Shown piece by piece: positions 25,721 through 33,122 of a stretch of DNA of 56,272 nucleotides. The number at the start of each line of letters is the position of its first letter. The first letter of the stretch is position 1. The stretch is from UBA1738 sp045580145 (GTDB lineage Bacteria > Bacillota > Clostridia > UBA1381), in the NCBI GenBank assembly GCA_045580145.1, contig JAZNNI010000113.1:1-56272 (forward strand), given 5' to 3'. A program made the position numbers and the translations under genes. A model generated the notes under the pieces. It searched no databases, was not told where the DNA came from, and saw only the letters and a program-made list of their open reading frames with translations.

Positions 25721-25906
25721 ATGAAGAAAAAGAAGACCTGTTGCGAGGAATGTGCATACTTTATATACGACGAAGAGTACGAAAGCTATTTTTGCGATAT
25801 GTCTCTTGACGAAGACGAAATGCTCCGCTTTATGCAGGGCTCGTTCGATAATTGCCCCTATTTCAGATTGGGCGACGAATATGCGGTCGTTCGCAAACAA
25901 AATTAA
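25721..25906 (+). CDS. Cys-rich small protein, DUF6472-like
   Basis: 61 residues with five cysteines: TCCEECAYF near the start, YFCDM in the middle, and DNCPYFRLGDEY near the end. The pattern CC-x2-C ... C ... C-P-Y-F-R-x-GDEY is a recognisable Clostridial small protein type (I believe DUF6472), likely to bind a metal. The function is unknown. AAGGAGG is 8 nt before the ATG. The gene ends before a strong hairpin shared with spoIIID. Confidence 0.75.
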   Translation: MKKKKTCCEECAYFIYDEEYESYFCDMSLDEDEMLRFMQGSFDNCPYFRLGDEYAVVRKQN

Positions 25907-25929
25907 ACCAACATATAGATTACAATAGT

Positions 25930-25972
25930 AAAAACTACGGCAGTAAAAATTACTGCCGTAGTTTTATTTTTT
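25930..25972. terminator. Bidirectional terminator between convergent genes
   Basis: Stem of 16 bp, AAAACTACGGCAGTAA / TTACTGCCGTAGTTTT, with a 3-nt loop. T-runs occur on both sides in their own directions. It separates the Cys-rich small gene from the convergent spoIIID. Confidence 0.9.
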
Positions 25973-26221
25973 TGAAAGCTTCATATATTTTTCCTTCGTT
26001 GCAAGACCGCCACGTATGTGACGCTCCGCCTTATTCATATCAAGTACCATATGTACCTCCCGCGCCAAAGACGGATTTAAGTCTTCAAGCCGCTCTGTAA
26101 TGTCTTTATGTACGGTCGATTTAGAAACATTATATTTTTTTGCGGCTTTTCTGACGGTAGATTTGCTTTCCAAAATGTAGTATGCGAGCTCCAAGACCCG
26201 CTCTTCGATATAATCCTTCAT
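25964..26221 (-). CDS. spoIIID: Sporulation transcription factor SpoIIID
   Basis: 85 residues from the ATG at 26221, which has GGGGGAG upstream. It is nearly pure SpoIIID: MKDYIEERVLELAYYILE, the helix-turn-helix in TVRKAAKKYNVSKSTVHKD, and LNPSLAREVHMVLDMNK. SpoIIID is a DNA-binding regulator that acts in the mother cell after sigma-E and directs the switch to sigma-K. Its presence suggests that the organism can form spores or comes from a spore-former. No sigma-A promoter is clear upstream. Confidence 0.95.
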   Translation of the reverse strand: MKDYIEERVLELAYYILESKSTVRKAAKKYNVSKSTVHKDITERLEDLNPSLAREVHMVLDMNKAERHIRGGLATKEKYMKLSKK

Positions 26222-26414
26222 TTTTCTCCCCCAAAAACAATAGTTGTTACATCTATATGCAGTATGGAAGAGAAATAGAAATGAAATCATAAGTGACGGT
26301 CTGATAATATCAGAATATTCGATAATTCCAATTTTTCCACCTCTAAGGGTATTTTATATACTACTTACAAAAAATTCCAATCCGCTCTCTGTTTTCTTTA
26401 GAAAAAATCTCTGA

Positions 26415-26882
26415 CTATACGTCTTTCGACTTTTTCAGTATATGCTCCAAAAGACCTGTGCAACCTTCATATACGTCGTCCCAGGTCTTGTTAAAATCAC
26501 CTGTATACCACGGGTCGGCAACATCTCCCGGTCTATCCGAAAAGTCCATTAAAAGAGACACCTTTTTGTCGACGTCCCCACCGACAAATCGCGCCATATT
26601 TCTAAGGTTAAATCTGTCCATTGCGACAATATAGTCAAAGTGCGAATAGTCGGATAAAGTCATTTGTCTGGCTGTCTTTCCTTTTGCTGAAATCCCGTGC
26701 TCTGCCAGTTTTTTTACAGCCGGCGGATATACAGGATTTCCTATTTCCTCGGTACTTGTTGCACAAGAGGCAATTTCAAATTTTTCATTAAGACCTCTTT
26801 CCGACACCAGTTTTTTCATTACAAACTCTGCCATCGGGCTTCTGCATATATTACCGTGGCATACAAAAAGTATTTTTGTCAT
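26415..26882 (-). CDS. Low-molecular-weight protein tyrosine phosphatase
   Basis: 155 residues. The phosphate-binding loop VCHGNICRSPMAE at residues 8-20 gives the CX5R(S/T) active site, and the general acid Asp lies in the late VADPWYTG motif, as in the LMW-PTP family (YwlE/Wzb type). In Firmicutes such enzymes act on phosphotyrosine or phosphoarginine; which applies here cannot be read from sequence. It lies 18 nt after the AraC-type gene, so the two may be co-transcribed. Confidence 0.93.
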   Translation of the reverse strand: MTKILFVCHGNICRSPMAEFVMKKLVSERGLNEKFEIASCATSTEEIGNPVYPPAVKKLAEHGISAKGKTARQMTLSDYSHFDYIVAMDRFNLRNMARFVGGDVDKKVSLLMDFSDRPGDVADPWYTGDFNKTWDDVYEGCTGLLEHILKKSKDV

Positions 26883-26900
26883 ATCTCCAATCCTTTCCTT

Positions 26901-27782
26901 TTAGTCAATTTTTACCGAATGCTTATACTCTGTCGGCGACATACCTGTAACACGTCTGAATACCCGAGAGAAGTAAAACGGATTTGAAAAGCAGAGCATA
27001 TCCGAAATCTGACTGAAATTATGTGCGTGTTCACGGATAAGCCTTTTCGCTTCCTCGATTTTTACTTTCGCTATATACACATTTATTGAGCATCCGAAGT
27101 TATGGAGAAATATTTTTGATAAATATGTTTTTGAATACTTCATTTCTCTGCATATCTCGGCTACACTAATATTCTGATATGCTGAAGCCTCAATTCTTTT
27201 CTTCATTTGCGATGCAATATGCTCTGTCACCGCTTCGTTTCCTAAAATTGCACTTGTGCTTGCACCGGCATATTCCTTTCTCAAAAGAAAAATAATAAAC
27301 TGCTCAAGATATGTTCGAATCATTTGTTCTCCGCCCAAAATAGCATTTTCCCGAGGTTTAAGCGGCACAAACTCTGTCCTGTTAAAAGGCAAGTCAAAGG
27401 CCTTTCGGCTCTCGTCGATTATGTTGGAAATAATCGGACGCATCGTGCTGGGAATATAAATCTTTTTTGAATTAAAAAGCTTCATAGCCTGCGAATTGCA
27501 TACAAAGTTTGCAACAAAAATATTCGGTGCGCTCTTTCCGTCAGCACTGTGACGGTGATACTCATTGGGTCTGTGGAAATAACATTCGCCCTGCTTTAGC
27601 ATAAAGGCTGTATCCCCTGCCTCTATTAAAAAGTTGCCCTTGTCGGCATAGATTATTTCCCAAAAATTATGTTGCTCGCCTTTTGACGAAAAATCCGGCT
27701 CAAACTCAAAGTAGTGGAGCGAAACAATGTTTTTAATAGTAATAATATTTGAAATTCTATATTTCTCAATTTTTGAGTCCAC
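26901..27782 (-). CDS. AraC-family transcriptional regulator
   Basis: 293 residues. The start codon is GTG at 27782, preceded by GGGAGAG. An N-terminal cupin-like sensor (about 20-100, with HNFWEIIYADKG and GECYFHRPNEYH) is followed by a C-terminal double helix-turn-helix (about 190-290: ISVAEICREMKYSKTYLSKIF and ..ISDMLCFSNPFYFSRVFRRVTGMSP). The AraC cupin suggests binding of a small sugar-like molecule. It diverges from the PIG-L/NagB-like pair, which it probably controls. Confidence 0.93.
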   Translation of the reverse strand: MDSKIEKYRISNIITIKNIVSLHYFEFEPDFSSKGEQHNFWEIIYADKGNFLIEAGDTAFMLKQGECYFHRPNEYHRHSADGKSAPNIFVANFVCNSQAMKLFNSKKIYIPSTMRPIISNIIDESRKAFDLPFNRTEFVPLKPRENAILGGEQMIRTYLEQFIIFLLRKEYAGASTSAILGNEAVTEHIASQMKKRIEASAYQNISVAEICREMKYSKTYLSKIFLHNFGCSINVYIAKVKIEEAKRLIREHAHNFSQISDMLCFSNPFYFSRVFRRVTGMSPTEYKHSVKID

Positions 27783-27840
27783 TTTTAATCTCTCCCGAAA
27801 AATAGTTTACAAAAAGATATGTTTTTGATAAAAAAATATA

Positions 27841-27869
27841 TTCACTTTGCCATAAAAATATTATAAAAT
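27841..27869 (+). promoter_or_regulatory. Possible promoter of the deacetylase/NagB-like pair
   Basis: Plus strand TTCACT-N17-TAAAAT. The match to -35 is modest, as expected of a promoter needing an activator such as the divergent AraC protein. Confidence 0.5.
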
Positions 27870-27886
27870 AAATGTAAGCAAAAGTC

Positions 27887-27909
27887 AAGATACATAGGAA
27901 GTGTATCTT
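27887..27909 (+). promoter_or_regulatory. Inverted repeat in the leader of the PIG-L gene
   Basis: Perfect 8-bp arms AAGATACA / TGTATCTT separated by 7 nt, just downstream of the predicted start site and 28 nt before the ATG. It could be an operator or an RNA hairpin. Confidence 0.5.
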
Positions 27910-27937
27910 CAGATATCAAAAAAAGAGGTGTTCAAAA

Positions 27938-28636
27938 ATGAATGTTCTTGCAATTGGATGCCATCCGGACGACATAGAAATCTCCTGCTCCGGAACCTTG
28001 GCAAAATGTGTTAAGCGCGGTGATAAGGTTACTGCGTGCCACGTTACAAACGGAAATATGGGACACGAGATAATTTCACCCGAAGAACTAAGAGAAATAC
28101 GAATAGGTGAGGCAAAAAAAGCAGGCAGCCTTGCCGGAGTAGAGGTTGTAACCCTTGACCTTGGCGACCTTATTCCAAACGGATGTAATGTAGAGCAGCG
28201 CGATATGATTATCAACCTTATCAAAAATGTTCAGCCTGATTTTATCATTACACACAGTCCGACAGACTATATGCCAGACCACAGAGAAGTGTCTAAGCTT
28301 GTTTTTGACGCAACATTTGGCGCAAGCATTCCGCACTATGGTGCAGAAGGAAAAGCAGCTCTTACACCTATTTTCTATATGGACAACCTTGCGGGTATGA
28401 ACTTTAGCCCAACTGAGTATGTTGATATTACTGATGAAATTGATTTGAAAATAGATATGCTCGAGTGCCACGAAAGTCAGCTTAAATGGATGCGTGACCA
28501 TGACAACATTGACTTTGCAGAGTTTGTGAAAACCTGCTCACGCTTTAGGGGCCTTCAGTGCGGCGCACAGTATGCCGAAGCCTTTACGCAGGAGTACGTA
28601 TGGCCGAAGGTTACTACAAAAAGACTATTACCGTAA
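27938..28636 (+). CDS. PIG-L/LmbE-family N-deacetylase
   Basis: 232 residues. The zinc-binding motif HPDDIE lies at residues 9-14, followed by HVTNGNMGH and the second conserved histidines in HSPTDYMPDHREVS, all typical of the PIG-L/LmbE superfamily (GlcNAc-PI, mycothiol and bacillithiol deacetylases, chitin-disaccharide deacetylases). The probable substrate is an N-acetylated amino sugar or its conjugate. It is followed 36 nt later by a NagB-like gene, which fits a deacetylate-then-deaminate route. RBS AGAGGTG before the ATG. Confidence 0.9.
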   Translation: MNVLAIGCHPDDIEISCSGTLAKCVKRGDKVTACHVTNGNMGHEIISPEELREIRIGEAKKAGSLAGVEVVTLDLGDLIPNGCNVEQRDMIINLIKNVQPDFIITHSPTDYMPDHREVSKLVFDATFGASIPHYGAEGKAALTPIFYMDNLAGMNFSPTEYVDITDEIDLKIDMLECHESQLKWMRDHDNIDFAEFVKTCSRFRGLQCGAQYAEAFTQEYVWPKVTTKRLLP

Positions 28637-28672
28637 AGACGGTAAGAATAAAATAGAAAAGGAGAAAATATT

Positions 28673-29611
28673 ATGGATTTTTTAAGCACAGTAAAAGGAA
28701 GCCTTCTCGAAGGATTTTATCCTAAGGGATGGGATATGAAGAAAATCGATGAATGCTGCGACAAGGGTGTTGCACGCGAGGATTTCTGGCACAAGGATTT
28801 CAATCCTATCGAGTGCGAAAACATTTATGAATTTGACACACTTATGGGTCACGAAATCGCGCTCCAGATTAAGAATGCACGCGACCGCGGTGAAAAGCTT
28901 GCTATGATTTTACCGGTTGGTCCTATGGGAATGTATCGCTGGGCAGTTTATTTCTTAACAGCTTGGAACGTTAAGTGTGACCACGTTTACACATTCAATA
29001 TGGACGAGTGGGCAGACAGTGAAGGAAACACACTTCCTAACGACAACCCTGCATCATTTGAATATAGTATGAAGCAGGCATTCTTTGATAAGCTTGGTGA
29101 AAACACAATTCCTCCATCACAGCGTAACTTTGCAACAAAGGAAAATCTCCCTACATATCCTGCAAAGATTGCGGCATTAAAAGCAGAAGGCGCAAAATTG
29201 GTTCTTGTATTCGGTATCGGCAGAATGTGCCACATCGCATTCTGGGAACCACAGTTTGCAGATGACTATGCGTCTGTTGATGAGTGGAAAGAACAGTGCT
29301 ACAGAATCGGCGCTAAGCTCCATCCGCTTACAATCGAGCAGAATGCTCTCACAAGCTTTAAGAGCAGAACAACATTGGTTCCTTGCCGTGCAAACACAAT
29401 CGGACCTGGCTTATTCTTAAAGGCTGACTACATCATCGGCGGATGTGACGGTGTGCTCGGAAGAGGTATGCAGTGGCAGGGAATGAGTTTCTTAACAACT
29501 CTCCACTATGGACCTGATATGAACATCACATCAACATTTATGCCAACACTTCCTGGCAAGCTCTTCTACTTAAAAGAACTTGCAGGACCATTAACAGCTG
29601 AATGTAACTAA
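28673..29611 (+). CDS. Glucosamine-6-phosphate deaminase-like protein (NagB family)
   Basis: 312 residues, longer than the roughly 240-270 of NagB because of N- and C-terminal extensions. The phosphate loop LPVGPMG, FNMDEW (Asp at about 110, the catalytic D72 in E. coli NagB) and CHIAFWEP (His at about 187, Glu at about 192) show the fold. The usual G-V-D-G-H motif reads R-M-C-H here, so the aspartate equivalent to D141 is replaced by methionine. The enzyme may isomerise or deaminate a different amino-sugar phosphate, or have another function. It ends in a strong shared terminator. Confidence 0.8.
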   Translation: MDFLSTVKGSLLEGFYPKGWDMKKIDECCDKGVAREDFWHKDFNPIECENIYEFDTLMGHEIALQIKNARDRGEKLAMILPVGPMGMYRWAVYFLTAWNVKCDHVYTFNMDEWADSEGNTLPNDNPASFEYSMKQAFFDKLGENTIPPSQRNFATKENLPTYPAKIAALKAEGAKLVLVFGIGRMCHIAFWEPQFADDYASVDEWKEQCYRIGAKLHPLTIEQNALTSFKSRTTLVPCRANTIGPGLFLKADYIIGGCDGVLGRGMQWQGMSFLTTLHYGPDMNITSTFMPTLPGKLFYLKELAGPLTAECN

Positions 29612-29624
29612 TACTTTTACACAT

Positions 29625-29660
29625 AAAAGACCGGAGAATTATTCTTCCGGTCTTTTATTG
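29625..29660. terminator. Terminator between convergent genes
   Basis: Arms AAAAGACCGGA / TCCGGTCTTTT with a loop of about 10 nt. It ends the NagB-like gene on the plus strand. The same hairpin overlaps the 3' end of the convergent FAD-Rieske gene, whose stop lies in the loop region. Confidence 0.85.
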
Positions 29661-30964
29661 TAGCCAAAATCTGCATCACCTGTTGCAGGATTATCTATGA
29701 GTTTTCCGCTTTTTGTAAAGCGAGAGCCGTGGCAGGGGCAGTCCCAGCTATTTTCTGCTCTATTCCATTTGAGCGCACAGCCAAGATGCGGACAGCGCCT
29801 CGGAAATGGCGAGAGAAGATTTGCGGCAGACTCTAAGCCGTTTATAAAAAGCTGTGGCTTTAATATGCTCCTTTGCGGTGAAAAGACCTCTGCGAACTCA
29901 TTTTCCTTTTCAAGCACCATATCACAAAGGATTTTAGCCGCAGCCATTGATGAAGTAATCCCCCACTTATTAAATCCCGTCGCAACGTACAAATCAGGTG
30001 TTTGTGCCGAATATCTACCAATATAAGGAACAGAGTCAAGACTCATACAATCCTGCGTTGCCCATTCATATCTTGTCACAGCATCAGGATAGTTCTTATT
30101 TGCAAAAGCCCTGATTTCTTGCCAGTTTCCGCCTTTTTTTCCTGTCCTGTGACTTCCTCCGCCGATTAAAAGCAGATTTTTGTAGCTCCGCATTGAAAGC
30201 CCTTTTAAGCTCTCGTCAACATACATTCCATCAAGATTTTGGGCATTTTCATACGCCACAACATATGAGCGATGCTGATAAAGCTTTAAAAAGTAGCTGC
30301 CATGCTTATTGATAAACGGAAAATGTGTTGCAACAATTATTTTCTTTGCACTGATTTTTCCGCCGTCTGTTATCGCTGTGTGCTGCGATATATCACGGAC
30401 AAAGGTATTTTCGTAGATATTTAAGTCTTTTGATATTCCTTCTATAAATTTAAGTGGATTAAACTGCGCCTGCTCTCGAAAACACACCGCTCCTGAAACA
30501 GAAACAGGAATCGGAAGGCTGTCTGTAAATTGAGCAGAAAAACCCAAATCATTTGCCGCTTTAACCTCCGCCTCGATTTTTCCTCTGTCCGAGAGCGAAT
30601 AAGTGTAGGCGGCTTTCCTTTCAAAGTCACAATCTATGCCTTTCGCAAGGCTTTCATACTCCTTTATGGCATCTAAATTCGCGTCAAGATACATTTTTGC
30701 CTTTTCCTTTCCGGAATTTTTGATAAGTTTATCATAAATAAGCCCGTGCAAAGCCGTGATTTTTGCAGTAGTGTTTTTTGTTATTCCTGCGGCGATTTTA
30801 TCACCTTCGACAAGAACATAATTAGCTCCTGTCTTATCCAAAAAATATGCGCATAGAATTCCGCACAGTCCCCCTCCGATAATTAATATATCTGTTTTTA
30901 CATCGCCTTTTAGCTCGGGAAAAGACGGAATGTCCGTACCTTTGGTCCATAGTGATTTTTTCAT
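29639..30964 (-). CDS. FAD-dependent oxidoreductase with C-terminal Rieske domain
   Basis: 441 residues. The N-terminal dinucleotide-binding fold with IIGGGLCGILCAYFL near residue 27 and VEGDKIAAGIT, plus a C-terminal ATGFNKWGITSSMAAA, place it among DAO-type flavoproteins. The last 50 residues carry a Rieske [2Fe-2S] motif: CPHLGC ... CPCHGSRF, Cys-His and Cys-His pairs. Such DAO-Rieske fusions occur in Bacilli and Clostridia (for example YhfW type) with unknown substrates. Weak -10-like TATACT lies upstream. Confidence 0.88.
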   Translation of the reverse strand: MKKSLWTKGTDIPSFPELKGDVKTDILIIGGGLCGILCAYFLDKTGANYVLVEGDKIAAGITKNTTAKITALHGLIYDKLIKNSGKEKAKMYLDANLDAIKEYESLAKGIDCDFERKAAYTYSLSDRGKIEAEVKAANDLGFSAQFTDSLPIPVSVSGAVCFREQAQFNPLKFIEGISKDLNIYENTFVRDISQHTAITDGGKISAKKIIVATHFPFINKHGSYFLKLYQHRSYVVAYENAQNLDGMYVDESLKGLSMRSYKNLLLIGGGSHRTGKKGGNWQEIRAFANKNYPDAVTRYEWATQDCMSLDSVPYIGRYSAQTPDLYVATGFNKWGITSSMAAAKILCDMVLEKENEFAEVFSPQRSILKPQLFINGLESAANLLSPFPRRCPHLGCALKWNRAENSWDCPCHGSRFTKSGKLIDNPATGDADFGYNKRPEE

Positions 30965-31011
30965 ATTATTCCTCCAAAAAAGTTGATATGATTAGTATAT
31001 ACATTTTCTAC

Positions 31012-31050
31012 AAATAAAAAACAAGGCCGCCTTTGCTAAGCCCTGTTTTT
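31012..31050 (-). terminator. Terminator of the fab-acc operon
   Basis: Minus strand: imperfect stem AACAGGGC ... GGCCTTGTT, then a TTTTTTATTTG tail, right after the accA stop codon. Confidence 0.7.
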
Positions 31051-31056
31051 AAAGAA

Positions 31057-31848
31057 TTATGAACCGATTTTTCTGAATTTGTTATACCTCTTATCAAGCA
31101 GCTCTTCCTTTGAAAGCGTCTGCTTTTCTGCAATTTCCTTGATAATATATGCCTTTAAGTCAGAGCATATTTCCTCTTGTGTGCGGTCTGTTTCATCAAT
31201 GATCTTTTCCACAACCTCAAAGTTCTCAAGGTCTTGTGCTGTTAGCTTAAGAGCCTCCGCCGCATCCGCCGCCTTTGATGAATCCTTCCACAAAATACTT
31301 GCACATCCTTCAGGAGAAATTACAGAATAGACAGAATTTTCAAGCATAACTGCAGTATCGCACACACCGAGCGCCAAGGCTCCGCCTGAGCCTCCTTCGC
31401 CGACAATGACCGATATAATAGGCACCTTAATTCCCATCATTTCAAAAAGGTTTTCGGCAATCGCCTCACCCTGTCCACGCTTTTCCGCGTCAATGCCGCA
31501 ATATGCACCTGAGCTTCCGATAAAGCAGATTATAGGACGGTCGAATTTTTCTGCCTCCTTCATAAGCCTGAGCGCTTTTCTATACCCCTCTGGAGTAGGG
31601 CAGCCGAATTTACGTTTAATCCTCTCCTCCACAGTATCGCCTCTCTCCATTGCAATAGCTGTTACGGGGATATCGTTTAAATATCCTATACCACCGATAA
31701 TTGCAGCATCATCACCAAAGCGTCTGTCGCCGTGAAGCTCGATAAAGCTGTCAAGCAGATGGCTTATATAGTATCCGCCCATAGGTCTTGACGACCCTCT
31801 TGCCGCCTGCACCTTATCATAGGCATTGGAACTTTCTTTAATATTCAT
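31057..31848 (-). CDS. accA: Acetyl-CoA carboxylase carboxyltransferase subunit alpha
   Basis: 263 residues, at the short end for AccA. Carries PMGGYYISHLLDSFIELHGDRRFGDD and GEGGSGGALALGVCD, both typical of the alpha subunit, and a C-terminal helical tail. With AccD it transfers CO2 from carboxybiotin to acetyl-CoA to make malonyl-CoA. It is the last gene of the fatty-acid operon; the ATG is preceded by AAAGGA at the end of accD. Confidence 0.96.
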   Translation of the reverse strand: MNIKESSNAYDKVQAARGSSRPMGGYYISHLLDSFIELHGDRRFGDDAAIIGGIGYLNDIPVTAIAMERGDTVEERIKRKFGCPTPEGYRKALRLMKEAEKFDRPIICFIGSSGAYCGIDAEKRGQGEAIAENLFEMMGIKVPIISVIVGEGGSGGALALGVCDTAVMLENSVYSVISPEGCASILWKDSSKAADAAEALKLTAQDLENFEVVEKIIDETDRTQEEICSDLKAYIIKEIAEKQTLSKEELLDKRYNKFRKIGS

Positions 31849-31853
31849 TTAAA

Positions 31854-32672
31854 TCATTCCTTTCCGCCCGTATGCATTTTAAGGAGCTTTGAAATCGTAT
31901 ATTTGAGTCTTGGTCTTTCTTCAATCATATCAATAAAGCCGTGCTCCAACAAAAATTCCGCCCGCTGAAAGCCTTTTGGCAAGGTTTCACCGGTTGTCTG
32001 CTGGATAACTCTTGCTCCCGCAAAGCCGATTAATGCCTTTGGCTCAGCAATAATAATATCGCCCTGCATAGCAAAGCTTGCAGTAATTCCGCCGGTTGTC
32101 GGGTCGGTAAGTACTGCGATATACAAGTTTTTGGCGTCGTTGTGGCGCTTTACTGCACCGCTGACCTTTGCCATCTGCATAAGCGACAAAATTCCCTCCT
32201 GCATTCTTGCTCCGCCCGAGGTTATGAACCCTGCAACAGGTAGATTTCTTTCGGTCGCTGTCTCAAAAAGACGTGTAATCTTCTCACCGACAACACTTCC
32301 CATACTACCCATCATAAAGCCTGAATCCATAACGAAAATAGCACACGGAATATCGTCAATAGTGCACACTCCGCAAACAACAGCCTCATTTAATCCGCTT
32401 GTTTTGGTGGCATCCTCAAGCTTTTTGTCATATCCCGGAAAATCAATAGGATTCTCACTTTTAAGTTCCCCGTCAAGCTCGGAAAAGCTGCCCTCGTCTA
32501 CAATCATCGAAAGCCTTTCCCACGCTCCCATTCGCATATATTCCCCACACTCAGGGCATATCATCATATTATCCGAAAGCTCGTCGCTTTTTATCTCCTT
32601 GCTGCAGCTTTTACAGGTTACCTTCGGCGCCTTTTGTGATTTTAAAAAGTTAAGTATGCTTTTAATATCCAT
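31854..32672 (-). CDS. accD: Acetyl-CoA carboxylase carboxyltransferase subunit beta
   Basis: 272 residues from the ATG at 32672, with AAGGAG 6 nt upstream, overlapping the fabZ 3' region minimally; a longer frame from 32726 would run into fabZ. The N-terminal zinc ribbon is CKSC ... CPEC, followed by FMGSMGSVVGEK and GGARMQEGILSLMQ, all standard for AccD. Partner of AccA. accB and accC, needed for a working enzyme, are not in the window. Confidence 0.96.
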   Translation of the reverse strand: MDIKSILNFLKSQKAPKVTCKSCSKEIKSDELSDNMMICPECGEYMRMGAWERLSMIVDEGSFSELDGELKSENPIDFPGYDKKLEDATKTSGLNEAVVCGVCTIDDIPCAIFVMDSGFMMGSMGSVVGEKITRLFETATERNLPVAGFITSGGARMQEGILSLMQMAKVSGAVKRHNDAKNLYIAVLTDPTTGGITASFAMQGDIIIAEPKALIGFAGARVIQQTTGETLPKGFQRAEFLLEHGFIDMIEERPRLKYTISKLLKMHTGGKE

Positions 32673-32685
32673 AGACTGCTCCTTA

Positions 32686-33108
32686 TTACTCATTTGTGTC
32701 GGTAATTGCAAAGGAGAATTCTGCACTCACGCACAGCTTCCCATTCACTCTGCCTGTACCCTTTGCAAAATAAAACGGCTCGCGAACCTTTACAATTTCA
32801 CAGCTTGTTTCAAACAAATCCCCCGGCTTTACGGGGTTTTTGAATTTCACCTTATCAAGACCAGTGAAAAAAGGAAGCTGCCCTTCCTTTATGCTGTCCT
32901 TAAGACATACGCAGACAGACTGTGCTAAAATCTCGCATAAAATCACGCCCGGCACAACCGGATTTCCCGGAAAATGCCCCTTTAAAAACCACTCGTCACC
33001 TGTAATAAATTTTTTTCCCTTTGCAACACTTCCGTCCAGCTCAGCTTCATCGAGAAGCAGCATATTATCCCTGTGCGGAAGAATATTCTTGATTTCTTCG
33101 ATATTCAT
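32686..33108 (-). CDS. fabZ: 3-hydroxyacyl-ACP dehydratase FabZ
   Basis: 140 residues. Hot-dog fold signature: ILPHRDNMLLLD, then FLKGHFPGNPVVPGVILCEILAQ with the catalytic His and the Glu. Removes water from beta-hydroxyacyl-ACP in the elongation cycle. RBS GGAGGGGAG before the ATG. Follows fabF by 14 nt. Confidence 0.95.
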   Translation of the reverse strand: MNIEEIKNILPHRDNMLLLDEAELDGSVAKGKKFITGDEWFLKGHFPGNPVVPGVILCEILAQSVCVCLKDSIKEGQLPFFTGLDKVKFKNPVKPGDLFETSCEIVKVREPFYFAKGTGRVNGKLCVSAEFSFAITDTNE

Positions 33109-33122
33109 ATACTCCCCTCCGA

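Noticed and set aside
29639..30964. Link between the FAD-Rieske gene and the NagB-like pair as one pathway
   Set aside because: The genes are convergent and separated by a strong terminator; nothing shows common regulation.
32131..32928. 265-codon plus-strand open frame across accD and fabZ
   Set aside because: Antisense to two conserved genes; composition reflects the complementary strand and no RBS is present.
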